The translations under genes were made by a program, and so were the position numbers. Positions 26,699-34,816 of a stretch of DNA of 64,000 nucleotides are shown in pieces. Within the stretch, counting starts at the first letter, position 1. Every line of letters begins with the position of its first letter. The DNA comes from Lacimicrobium alkaliphilum (GTDB lineage Bacteria; Pseudomonadota; Gammaproteobacteria; Enterobacterales; Alteromonadaceae), in contig NZ_NISX01000009.1 in the NCBI RefSeq assembly GCF_002591895.1, positions 97,008-161,007 of the forward strand, written 5' to 3'. Under the pieces are notes generated by a model. That model had not been told where the DNA came from. It made no database searches and worked only from the letters and a program-made list of their open reading frames with translations.

Positions 26699-28078
26699 TT
26701 ACTTACGGCGCCAGCTAGTGCCTTGCGGGCCGTCTTCCAGTTCAATACCCATGGCCGTAAGAGCATCACGGGCCGCATCGGCTGCCGCCCAGTCTTTGTT
26801 TTTACGGGCATCGGCGCGAACCTGTATCAGACGCTCAATCTCGGCCACATCAGCCTGGTCATCGCCACCCGCTCCCTGCAGAAATTGCTCCGATGATTGC
26901 TGCAACAACCCCAGCACACCGCCGAGGCAGATTAGTACTGCCGCCAGCTTAGCCGCTTCACCAGCTCCGGCTTTATTAATATCCCGGGCCAGATCAAACA
27001 GTACTGAGTAGGCTTCAGGGGTATTAAAATCATCATCCATGGCCTGATTAAAGCGTGCCTGATAACCACCATAATCAGCATCGACACTGTTATCCGGGGC
27101 AACGCCCCGCAGTGCCGTATATAAGCGTTCCAGTGAGGCTCTGGCCTGATGGATATTCTCCTCAGAGTAATTTAACTGACTGCGATAATGAGCACTGAGC
27201 AGAAAATAACGCAATGTTTCGGCATCGTACTCTTTGAGCACATCGCGCAGGGTAAAGAAATTGCCCAGTGACTTGGACATTTTCTCTTCGTTGACCTGCA
27301 CCATACCGGTGTGTACCCAATAGTTCACATAGGGCGTATCAAATGCACAGCAGGACTGAGCCACTTCATTTTCGTGATGAGGAAAAATTAAATCGGAGCC
27401 ACCACCATGAATATCAAAATGCGCCCCAAGATGTTTGTGGTTCATCGCCGAACATTCAATATGCCAGCCCGGCCGACCCTTGCCCCAGGGAGAATCCCAG
27501 CTTGGCTCACCGGGCTTGGCGGATTTCCACAGCACAAAGTCCAGCGGATCGGTCTTATCGGTACTGACTTCCACCCGGGAGCCTGCCTGCAACTGCTCCA
27601 GATCCTGGCCACTGAGTTTGCCGTAGCGCTCGAAAGTACTGACATCAAACAGCACATCACCACTATTGGCCTGATAGGCATGGCGTTTTTCCACCAGACG
27701 CCGGATCACCTCAATGATCTCATCCATATGCGTGGTCACACGGGGCTCGATATCCGCCGGTAGCAAACCAATGGCATCAAAATCCTGATGCATATCGGCA
27801 ATAGTACGGTCAATCAGAGTGGTAAAGGCTTCCTGATTCTCCTGTGCCCGCCTGATTATCTTGTCGTCCACATCGGTGATATTGCGCACATAATTCACTT
27901 CATAGCCTGCATGTCGCAGGTACCGCACCATCATATCAAAACTCAGATAAGTACGGGCATGGCCCATATGGCACAGGTCATATACTGTTATACCGCACAC
28001 ATATAACCCAACCTTGCCTTCCTGCAAAGGTTTAAAGCGCTCCTTTCGGCGGGTCAGAGTGTTGTAGATGTGCAGCAT
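26699..28078 (-). CDS. cysS: Cysteinyl-tRNA synthetase
   Basis: Charges tRNA-Cys. The 459-residue class-I synthetase has the HIGH motif as '[12 protein letters not shown]' near residue 36, the zinc-binding Cys in '[13 protein letters not shown]', further zinc ligands in 'WHIECSAM' and 'HHENEVAQS', and KMSKS as '[11 protein letters not shown]' near residue 267. Length and C-terminal anticodon-binding domain ('[25 protein letters not shown]') are normal. It is divergent from ppiB, the E. coli arrangement, but the intergenic region carries a structured insert. Confidence 0.97.
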   Translation of the reverse strand: MLHIYNTLTRRKERFKPLQEGKVGLYVCGITVYDLCHMGHARTYLSFDMMVRYLRHAGYEVNYVRNITDVDDKIIRRAQENQEAFTTLIDRTIADMHQDFDAIGLLPADIEPRVTTHMDEIIEVIRRLVEKRHAYQANSGDVLFDVSTFERYGKLSGQDLEQLQAGSRVEVSTDKTDPLDFVLWKSAKPGEPSWDSPWGKGRPGWHIECSAMNHKHLGAHFDIHGGGSDLIFPHHENEVAQSCCAFDTPYVNYWVHTGMVQVNEEKMSKSLGNFFTLRDVLKEYDAETLRYFLLSAHYRSQLNYSEENIHQARASLERLYTALRGVAPDNSVDADYGGYQARFNQAMDDDFNTPEAYSVLFDLARDINKAGAGEAAKLAAVLICLGGVLGLLQQSSEQFLQGAGGDDQADVAEIERLIQVRADARKNKDWAAADAARDALTAMGIELEDGPQGTSWRRK

Positions 28079-28213
28079 AGTTAAATCCTTGAGAATAAAT
28101 CATATATAAGGTGATTAAGGCGCGAATTTTACCCTAAGGGCCGATTGGCTGCACCTGTAGTTTCCGATAAGACTTCAGGATAAGTTTCCTGAGACCGCCC
28201 TTTGGGATACAAT

Positions 28214-28482
28214 AGAGCATCATATGGTTTAAATAAACAACACCAGCGAGAGTTCAAAAAGGGCGCAGGCAAGGCAAATTTTTGAAGGTTTAGTGGGCCT
28301 AAATCAAGAAAATTTGCCGCCGGATGCGCGTTTTTTGGGACTCGCCCTTCGGGAGCGCCTGAAAAAGCCCCACACTGCGTTCTGGTTGCTTAAAATAGTG
28401 TCGCTATTCCTGCACAACCACGCCTTGATTGAGATTTTTTCAGGCAGCTCTGGTGTTCGTTTTTTAAACCATATGGTGCTCT
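28214..28482. mobile_element. MITE-like structured element with 33-bp inverted ends between cysS and ppiB
   Basis: The ends 28214-28246 (AGAGCATCATATGGTTTAAA...CACCAG) and 28450-28482 are inverted copies with only a few mismatches, enclosing 269 bp. Inside are more nested pairs: GGCAAATTTT/AAAATTTGCC in the left half, and GCCTGAAAAA/TTTTTCAGGC enclosing AATAG/CTATT in the right half, so the strand could fold into a branched cruciform. It has no transposase; a 79-codon frame across it is not credible. Similar 'ACTGCGTTCTGGTTGCTT' tracts are, to my recollection, repeated in genomes of marine Gammaproteobacteria. No target-site duplication is evident. Confidence 0.75.
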
Positions 28483-28515
28483 TTCACCCTATTTTTTCAC
28501 AATCAGGACTTCACC

Positions 28516-29013
28516 ATGAAGGTAACACTTAACACTAACTACGGTCCCATTGAACTGACGATGCTGGCCGATAAAGCACCAGCGACGGTAGAAAACTTTC
28601 TGGAATATGCTCGTGAAGGCTTTTACGACAACACCATTTTCCACCGTGTGATTGACGGTTTTATGATCCAGGGCGGCGGCATGGAAAGCGGTATGCGTCA
28701 GAAAGAAACTAAAGCACCGATTCAGAATGAAGCCAATAACGGTGTTGCCAATAATAAGGGTACCGTGGCAATGGCCCGCACCAATGACCCTCATTCTGCT
28801 ACCTGTCAGTTCTTTATTAATATTGCAGATAACAACTTTCTTAATTTTCGCAGTGAGAGCATGGATGGCTGGGGCTATTGTGTATTTGCGGAAGTCAGTA
28901 ATGGCATGGATGTGGCAGAGAAAATTCGCAAAGTAGATACGGGTAACGCCGGTATGCATCAGGATGTTCCCCTCGAAGAGGTGGTCATCCAATCTGTTGA
29001 GATCAACGAATAA
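28516..29013 (+). CDS. ppiB: Peptidyl-prolyl cis-trans isomerase B (cyclophilin)
   Basis: A 165-residue cytosolic cyclophilin catalysing proline isomerisation. Catalytic and binding residues are visible in '[17 protein letters not shown]', '[25 protein letters not shown]' and '[15 protein letters not shown]'. Length as in E. coli PpiB. The RBS (CAGGACT) is 8 bp ahead of the ATG, and the gene begins only 33 bp beyond the structured element, so its promoter must be inside or beyond that element. lpxH follows 7 bp downstream. Confidence 0.97.
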   Translation: MKVTLNTNYGPIELTMLADKAPATVENFLEYAREGFYDNTIFHRVIDGFMIQGGGMESGMRQKETKAPIQNEANNGVANNKGTVAMARTNDPHSATCQFFINIADNNFLNFRSESMDGWGYCVFAEVSNGMDVAEKIRKVDTGNAGMHQDVPLEEVVIQSVEINE

Positions 29014-29020
29014 CCCCCTG

Positions 29021-29746
29021 ATGCAACCAACCCTGTTTGTCGCTGACCTGCATCTGAGTGAAGACAGACCCGATATCACCGCGGCATTTGACGCTTTTAT
29101 GTCTGAACAGGCACAGAATGCTGCGGCTCTGTATGTATTGGGAGATCTTTTTGAGGCCTGGATCGGTGATGATGATACCAGCGCGTTTAATCAGCATATA
29201 AAACAGGCTTTCCGGCGACTTACAGAAAGTGGCGTACCGGTTTATTTTATTCACGGCAACCGTGACTTTCTGGTTGGCAAAAAGTTTGCCCATCAGACCG
29301 GCATTCAGCTGTTGCCCGAACAGATGGTCATAGATTTGTACGGAGAAAAAGTGCTGATTATGCATGGTGACAGCCTCTGTACACGGGACCATAAATACAT
29401 GGCCTTTCGTAAAAAATCCCGCGGTTGGTGGTGGCCTAATCTAATGCTTGCATTACCGCTGTGGTATCGCCGAAAAGTGGCGAAAAACGCCAGAAAAACC
29501 AGTGCTTTACATCAGAAAAACAGCAGCGAACAGATTATGGATGTGACTTCTTCAGAGGTCGACAGAGTGATGACAGAGGCCGGTGTCAGCAAACTGATCC
29601 ACGGCCATACTCACAGGCCTGCAATACATAAGTTTCAGCTTGGTGGCAAACAGGCGCAGCGTATTGTACTGGGTGACTGGTACAGCCAGAGCAGCGTGCT
29701 GGAAGTCAGAGCAGATGGCATGCAGCTACACGCAAAATCCTTTTAG
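29021..29746 (+). CDS. lpxH: UDP-2,3-diacylglucosamine diphosphatase
   Basis: LpxH hydrolyses UDP-2,3-diacylglucosamine to lipid X in lipid A synthesis, at the inner-membrane surface. The 241-residue calcineurin-fold enzyme has the metal motifs 'VADLHLSE', 'LGDLFEAW', 'IHGNRDFLVG', 'MHGDSLCT' and 'IHGHTHRPAIH'. The ATG at 29021, 7 bp after ppiB, gives the family length; the frame extends into ppiB without conservation. The ppiB-lpxH order matches E. coli. Confidence 0.95.
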   Translation: MQPTLFVADLHLSEDRPDITAAFDAFMSEQAQNAAALYVLGDLFEAWIGDDDTSAFNQHIKQAFRRLTESGVPVYFIHGNRDFLVGKKFAHQTGIQLLPEQMVIDLYGEKVLIMHGDSLCTRDHKYMAFRKKSRGWWWPNLMLALPLWYRRKVAKNARKTSALHQKNSSEQIMDVTSSEVDRVMTEAGVSKLIHGHTHRPAIHKFQLGGKQAQRIVLGDWYSQSSVLEVRADGMQLHAKSF

Positions 29747-29891
29747 AGTTGTCTGACGGCAGCACCCATCAACGCCTGAAACGCATCACACTGCCTGAAG
29801 ATGCGATGCCCAAAGGGCTGGTTTTCCACCCTGAGCCGCCGCTGTTGTTTATGTCCCTGTATGCCAGAATTATTCCTTTTAACAGTCCCCC

Positions 29892-29909
29892 TCGACATAA
29901 AAATTTCAT
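29892..29909 (+). promoter_or_regulatory. Candidate Pho box before the lipoprotein metallophosphoesterase
   Basis: TCGACAT-AAAA-ATTTCAT consists of two 7-bp half-sites at 11-bp period resembling the PhoB consensus CTGTCAT-N4-CTGTCAT (9 of 14 half-site bases). About 85 bp upstream of the ATG at 29995. Weak by itself; supported by the phosphatase cluster. Confidence 0.3.
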
Positions 29910-29994
29910 AAATATTTCTTCTTCAGTAAATTAATTATTCATTAATGGCTGATTAACTGTGGGCTACCTTGTAACCAACCGGAGTCCACAAAGG

Positions 29995-32007
29995 ATGTCA
30001 GAGAATACAAACAAACTGCGATACAGACGAGCTTGCCTGCTCGCTACCATAATAAGCACTATTATCACTGGCTGTGGAGGATCGGATTCAGACACACTTC
30101 AGCCTCAGAATCCTCCTCCCCCATCGGCAGAAACTCCGTCACCGGCTCCTGCGCCTGTCGCTTCGCCACTGAAAATAGGCTTGCTACCTGATACTCAGGG
30201 CGGAACGGATGCACAAGGACAGGCCCATGTTGCAATGCATCCGATGCGTGAAGTGCTTAAGCATCAGGCGGCAGCTGAAGTTGATCTGGTCATCGCGCTG
30301 GGCGATCTCACCGACCATGGCAGTACTCTGGAATTTTCAGAATGGACCTCTATTGCTTCCCAGTATCAGGATCAGGGAATTGAGTTTTTACCGGTAATGG
30401 GCAACCACGAACACAGTTTTGCCTACGCTGTTGAATGGATCGATACCATGAAGCAATACATCCCCGAGGATGCGGTGCATATGCCCGGCTCAGAGTGGGT
30501 GAACTATTACATCGTGAGGGATAACGTACTGATTTTTGGCCTCGCCTACTACAACCTGCCGCTGGCTTTTCAGTGGATTAAGGACACCGTATCGTCCATG
30601 GAAGAAGAGATTGAACACATTGTTGTCGCCAGCCATGACGGACTGATTGGTGCCAAATATGGTCAGACCAGAGAACAAATCGTGGACGGCACCAAGGATG
30701 ATGGCTGGGTCTATGATGTTCAGCCTGAGATCCGTAAATTCTTCTCAGATCACGACGTGATCTATGTGCAGGGTCACGAACATCAGTACCAACGCTCTCT
30801 GGTAACCGCCAAAACCACCCTGCAAACCCTCCCTTCCAGCGCAACGCCTACTGGCGGTAACTACCGCATGGGCGCATACACCCAGATCATGGCCGGTAAT
30901 GCCTCCTACAAAGGTTATGAGTTCCGTTATGGTGAACGGGAACTGGTACAGATGATCGTGTCACAGAAAAACGCCACCTACAGCGAAGGTAACGGCTCCG
31001 ATCATTTTGATGTGAATTCATCAATCTTAACCTTTAATGGCCCTCGCATTGACTATCAGTCTTATTACGCAGAGCACCGTGCTAAAAGCAATGCGCCGGA
31101 ATTTGCATTTGACGCACAGTGGCATCTGATGGACAAATTCTCGCGCAGCCTTAACCGCTGTGAGACCATGGTTTATCCCAACTCTGTACTGGATGAAACT
31201 CGCCCAGTACTGGTGTTCCAGAACCAATATATGAGTAACGATTGCTATGCCGATGACGGGTCCTTCGCAAGGCTTGCAGGCGGAATCAATAATACCTTTA
31301 ACCGCACAGATAGCCGCACCCGAGACATGGGTTTCACCCCCGGAATCAGCCGCGCCGAGAGCTTAAATGATCTGATGCGCCTGGCCTATCAGTGGCTGTA
31401 TATTCCCCATGAGCGCTGGAACCCAAACCTTAACAGCCCGTTGAGAGTGGTTCCGGATTATGAAAACGACGAACTGCTGATCCCCGAGACGACGATCGAT
31501 CTTAAAGAGCATGTTACGCTGAGCTGGCTACAGAGCACAGAGCAGACTCAGACAGATATTCTGATTGTCAGCGGCACCCAGAATCAGACCGGTATCTATC
31601 AGGGCGCATATGGCGGGCGTAAGGATATTCAGCAGGACAACGGCCTGCCCATGTCACAAACCGATGGAAATGCCAAAGCGCCGGTTCAGCTACCGCAAGC
31701 GGCCACTCAGAGCTGGGATATAAGCGATGCGCAAGCGGATAGTTATGCCATTCAGTTTACCGGCCCGGAGGCGCTCGAGCCGCAAGACCTGATCCTGGCC
31801 TCGCGCTCCGCTGAAGGAGACTGGCAGGCCCTGACACCAGAAGAGTGCATTGTAGAGATGGGCTGGACCGATGATTTACTCTCTGCACCGCCAGCCAGGC
31901 CAGACGGCTGCGGGGATACCCCTCTGGTTGGTTTGGATACGACCTATGGTAACAGATGGTGGGTAGTGCTGAATCGTGATGCTGAGCTTGCGCTGATCTC
32001 CCGTTAA
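29995..32007 (+). CDS. Lipoprotein metallophosphoesterase (calcineurin-like)
   Basis: A 671-residue exported protein. The signal peptide ends in a lipobox 'STIITGC', followed by a Pro-rich linker ('PQNPPPPSAETPSPAPAPV'). The phosphoesterase domain (about 55-340) shows the metal ligands in order: 'LLPDTQG', 'ALGDLTDHGS', 'VMGNHEHSF', 'VVASHDG' and 'VQGHEHQYQRS'. The C-terminal ~300 residues are a beta-rich region I cannot assign. ATG 29995 was chosen as it directly precedes the positively charged n-region; the open frame begins at 29959. It probably releases phosphate from esters at the cell surface, fitting the nearby phoA genes. Confidence 0.87.
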   Translation: MSENTNKLRYRRACLLATIISTIITGCGGSDSDTLQPQNPPPPSAETPSPAPAPVASPLKIGLLPDTQGGTDAQGQAHVAMHPMREVLKHQAAAEVDLVIALGDLTDHGSTLEFSEWTSIASQYQDQGIEFLPVMGNHEHSFAYAVEWIDTMKQYIPEDAVHMPGSEWVNYYIVRDNVLIFGLAYYNLPLAFQWIKDTVSSMEEEIEHIVVASHDGLIGAKYGQTREQIVDGTKDDGWVYDVQPEIRKFFSDHDVIYVQGHEHQYQRSLVTAKTTLQTLPSSATPTGGNYRMGAYTQIMAGNASYKGYEFRYGERELVQMIVSQKNATYSEGNGSDHFDVNSSILTFNGPRIDYQSYYAEHRAKSNAPEFAFDAQWHLMDKFSRSLNRCETMVYPNSVLDETRPVLVFQNQYMSNDCYADDGSFARLAGGINNTFNRTDSRTRDMGFTPGISRAESLNDLMRLAYQWLYIPHERWNPNLNSPLRVVPDYENDELLIPETTIDLKEHVTLSWLQSTEQTQTDILIVSGTQNQTGIYQGAYGGRKDIQQDNGLPMSQTDGNAKAPVQLPQAATQSWDISDAQADSYAIQFTGPEALEPQDLILASRSAEGDWQALTPEECIVEMGWTDDLLSAPPARPDGCGDTPLVGLDTTYGNRWWVVLNRDAELALISR

Positions 32008-32028
32008 ATCATAACACGGTCTCACCTT

Positions 32029-32053
32029 ACCGGTGGTGAGCATCACCGCCGGT
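32029..32053. terminator. Hairpin between convergent metallophosphoesterase and miaE genes
   Basis: ACCGGTGGTGA (32029-32039) pairs with TCACCGCCGGT (32043-32053) with one G-T/mismatch and a 3-nt loop. It lies midway in the 59-bp gap between the two 3' ends; no long T-run. Confidence 0.55.
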
Positions 32054-32066
32054 ATTCAGGGAAACG

Positions 32067-32849
32067 TCAGACGCCGTCGGGCACACCGCTGTGAAAACGC
32101 AGTTGTGGATCCGGGCTTAAAATCAGCTGTGCTTCTGTTTCTCCAAATAACTGCACCCGCTCACTAATATTCCCGCCTGAGACCTTCTCTGCCAGACTCA
32201 GATAGTCCTGAAAATGCCGGGCCTCGGAACGCAGTAAAGACAAGTAAAACTCCCCAAGAGTTTTATCTACGAATGGCACCAAAGCGGCAAAGCGCTCGCA
32301 GGAGCGGGCTTCAATATAGGCGCCACAGATGAGTTTATCCACCAGTTTCGCCGGTTCATGGCTGCGCACCTTCTGCATCATTCCTCTGGCATAACGAGAT
32401 GCACTAAGGTTCACATAGTCGATATTGTACTCTGCGAGTATTTCAAGCACTTGCTGGAAGTGATGCAACTCTTCTTTGATCAACAATACCATCTTGTCGA
32501 TCAGCTCATCCCCTAATTCAAAATCCGAGTTACCGATCAATTTTTTCGATAAGCGTACTCTTGCAAAGTCAGCAGTGCCAATGCCCCGGTATACATAATC
32601 CTCATAAGGTTTAAGCCAGGCCAGCAATGCTTCACTGCCGGCATGATCGACGGCATAGGTACGCATCAGCCACATGGCGGTTTGCGCCGCTTTAAGCTCA
32701 CAATTAGCGTGGTCTATGAGTATTGTGGAAAGATGCACCGGGTGGGTTGCCTGTTCTATCCAGGCTTGCGGCGTGGCACAATGCAGAAATTGACGTATTG
32801 GAGATAATAGTGGCTGACATCCGGGTTGGAGCATAAAATCCTGGTTCAC
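32067..32849 (-). CDS. miaE: tRNA 2-methylthio-N6-isopentenyladenosine hydroxylase
   Basis: MiaE hydroxylates ms2i6A37 in tRNA, using a di-iron centre and O2. The 260-residue helical-bundle protein shows the carboxylate/His iron ligands in 'ANCELKAAQTAMWL', 'KEELHHFQQVLEI', 'GAYIEARSCERF' and 'LLRSEARHFQDYL'. Length is normal. It stands alone on the minus strand inside the phosphatase cluster, divergent from phoA with a 369-bp gap. Confidence 0.94.
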   Translation of the reverse strand: MNQDFMLQPGCQPLLSPIRQFLHCATPQAWIEQATHPVHLSTILIDHANCELKAAQTAMWLMRTYAVDHAGSEALLAWLKPYEDYVYRGIGTADFARVRLSKKLIGNSDFELGDELIDKMVLLIKEELHHFQQVLEILAEYNIDYVNLSASRYARGMMQKVRSHEPAKLVDKLICGAYIEARSCERFAALVPFVDKTLGEFYLSLLRSEARHFQDYLSLAEKVSGGNISERVQLFGETEAQLILSPDPQLRFHSGVPDGV

Positions 32850-33017
32850 TTATTCATATCAGTTATAGGCTGATTCTATCTCAGCCCCCCTTGGATTTCA
32901 GCCTGATTGAGCGGGCTGTTGCCTCAACGACTTATACCAACCCGCACAGATTATCGCGAAAAAAACCTCGGCTGCAGATGCTAAAAAACACAATTTTACT
33001 AACAAAAACAAAAGGGT

Positions 33018-33034
33018 ATGTTACAACATAACAT
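33018..33034. promoter_or_regulatory. Inverted repeat in the miaE-phoA divergent region
   Basis: ATGTTA-CAACA-TAACAT is a perfect 6+6 palindrome with a 5-bp centre, lying in an AT-rich stretch about 185 bp before phoA and 169 bp before miaE. Looks like an operator; the regulator is unknown. The rest of the 369-bp gap holds no gene. Confidence 0.35.
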
Positions 33035-33063
33035 CATAAAAAGTTAATCCTTTTGCCTTAATT

Positions 33064-33081
33064 TGTTCATGGTTTCGTCAT
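33064..33081 (+). promoter_or_regulatory. Candidate Pho box upstream of phoA
   Basis: TGTTCAT-GGTT-TCGTCAT has two half-sites at 11-bp period matching CTGTCAT-N4-CTGTCAT at 9 of 14 positions; a third weaker unit (CACTCCT) follows at the same period. About 140 bp before the phoA start. Confidence 0.35.
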
Positions 33082-33218
33082 CTTTCACTCCTAGTCTGAC
33101 TATCGGCCATTAACGGCCCCATTTCGGTTTGCAGAGCGCCGGCAAAACACCTCGTTCATAAATACAGAGGCGGCTGTTCTGTACCCACGTCGGGCAGTAG
33201 ATACTAAAGGAAACCACG

Positions 33219-34802
33219 ATGAACTCTAATTGGAAAATTGCGTTAAGTGCGATAGCACTGGCTGTTTCAGGGGGACTGCAGGCAAATGTGCTTCCAGCCG
33301 CTCAGGAAAATAGCCCCTGGTATACAGACGCACGTGAGAATGTTGAAAAGAAGCTGCAGGTCAGCAACAGCTTCAAAGCGAAAAATGTCATTTTATTTGT
33401 CGGCGATGGAATGGGAGTGTCAACGCTCACGGCTTCAAGAATATTTAAAGGTCAGTTGGCCGGTAACCCGGGTGAAGAGGAATACCTGTCATTTGAACGT
33501 TTTCCGCATACCGCACTGGTAAAGACCTACAATGTCGATGCTCAGACGCCCGACTCAGCTGGCACCATGACCGCGATGATGTCAGGTCTTAAAACAGACG
33601 CTGGCGTCATCGGCGTGGACGAAGACGTTGTGCGCGGTGACTGCTCGTCTGTGGCTGGTAATGAGGTGGTGACCGCACTTGAACTGGCAGAAATCAAAGG
33701 CCTGTCAACGGGTATCATTTCCACCGCCCGTATTACTCACGCCACCCCGGCGGCAACCTATGCTAAATCCGCGGACCGCAACTGGGAGGACAATTCAGAT
33801 ATGCCCGAAGAAGCGGTGACAGGCGGCTGTGTCGATATTGCGCGCCAGTTGATCGATTTCGAACACATTCTGGAGCAACGCTATAGCGGGGTCGATGTCG
33901 ATGGTATCGAGGTCACCATGGGGGGTGGCCGTCGTCACTTTTTGCCTAAAGATGCGGCGTTTAACAGCCCGGATGCGGTCAGTGAAGTAGAAGGAGATCG
34001 CACCGATGAACGTGATCTCACCGCAACCTGGCAGGAATACTACCCTGAAGGTCAGTATGTTTTTGATCAGGCCGGTTTTGATGCGATAGACCCCTCGGCA
34101 ACAACAAAGATCCTCGGTTTGTTCAACGAGTCCCATATGCAATATGAAGCCGACCGCGGCAATGATATCGCCGGTGAACCATCCATTGCACAGATGACGG
34201 AAAAAGCGTTACAGGTACTTGAGCAGAACCAGAAGGGCTTTTTTCTGATGGTAGAATCGGGTCGCATCGATCATGCCCATCATGCTGGCAATGCCCATGG
34301 TGCCTTAGCCGACACATTGGCACTGGAACAGGCCGTCAAAACTGCCTATGAAAACACCAACCCGGAGGAAACCCTGATACTGGTTACCGCTGATCATGGT
34401 CATGTTTTCACTATTGCCGGCTATCCCAAACGGGGCAATCCCATTCTTGGCAAAGTGGTCAATGTTGGCAGCGAAGAACCGGCCATGGCTGCAGACGGTA
34501 TGCCTTACACCACTCTTGGATACACCAATGGACGCGGGTTTCAGGATCTGGGGCAACAAACAGACTCCGATGCAGCCTATGCCATGGATATTGCTGCCGG
34601 ACGAATGGATATCAGCAACGTGGACACCACCACTGCCGGATATCATCAGGAGGCGCTGATACCTTTAAGCTCAGAGACTCATTCAGGCGAAGACATAGCC
34701 CTGCACGGTACAGGTCCGGGCAGTCAGCTGATACAAGGCGTGATGGAACAGCACCTCGTCTTTCATTTGATTAACCAGGCTCTGGGCCTGATAGAAGAAT
34801 AA
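33219..34802 (+). CDS. phoA: Periplasmic alkaline phosphatase (first of tandem pair)
   Basis: A 527-residue secreted phosphomonoesterase with a signal peptide (cleavage after 'LQA', ~22). Family residues are all visible: metal Asp63 in 'FVGDGMGVS', nucleophile Ser113 in 'TPDSAGTMTAMMSG', 'RITHATPAATYAKSADRNWE', zinc ligands in 'SGRIDHAHHAGNA', 'TADHGHVFTIAGYP' and 'SSETHSGEDIALHG'. A Shine-Dalgarno AAAGGAAA precedes the ATG. The second copy starts 14 bp after its stop, so they are co-transcribed. Likely induced by phosphate limitation, given the candidate Pho box. Confidence 0.95.
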   Translation: MNSNWKIALSAIALAVSGGLQANVLPAAQENSPWYTDARENVEKKLQVSNSFKAKNVILFVGDGMGVSTLTASRIFKGQLAGNPGEEEYLSFERFPHTALVKTYNVDAQTPDSAGTMTAMMSGLKTDAGVIGVDEDVVRGDCSSVAGNEVVTALELAEIKGLSTGIISTARITHATPAATYAKSADRNWEDNSDMPEEAVTGGCVDIARQLIDFEHILEQRYSGVDVDGIEVTMGGGRRHFLPKDAAFNSPDAVSEVEGDRTDERDLTATWQEYYPEGQYVFDQAGFDAIDPSATTKILGLFNESHMQYEADRGNDIAGEPSIAQMTEKALQVLEQNQKGFFLMVESGRIDHAHHAGNAHGALADTLALEQAVKTAYENTNPEETLILVTADHGHVFTIAGYPKRGNPILGKVVNVGSEEPAMAADGMPYTTLGYTNGRGFQDLGQQTDSDAAYAMDIAAGRMDISNVDTTTAGYHQEALIPLSSETHSGEDIALHGTGPGSQLIQGVMEQHLVFHLINQALGLIEE

Positions 34803-34816
34803 GCGGAGATTTTCTG

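Noticed and set aside
28293..28532. 79-codon plus-strand frame before ppiB
   Set aside because: It lies within the inverted-repeat element and overlaps the ppiB start; its sequence reflects the palindromic DNA, typical of spurious hypothetical proteins.
29749..29934. 61-codon frame after lpxH (TTG start)
   Set aside because: No RBS, TTG start, drifts into AT-rich low-complexity DNA and overlaps the probable promoter of the next gene.
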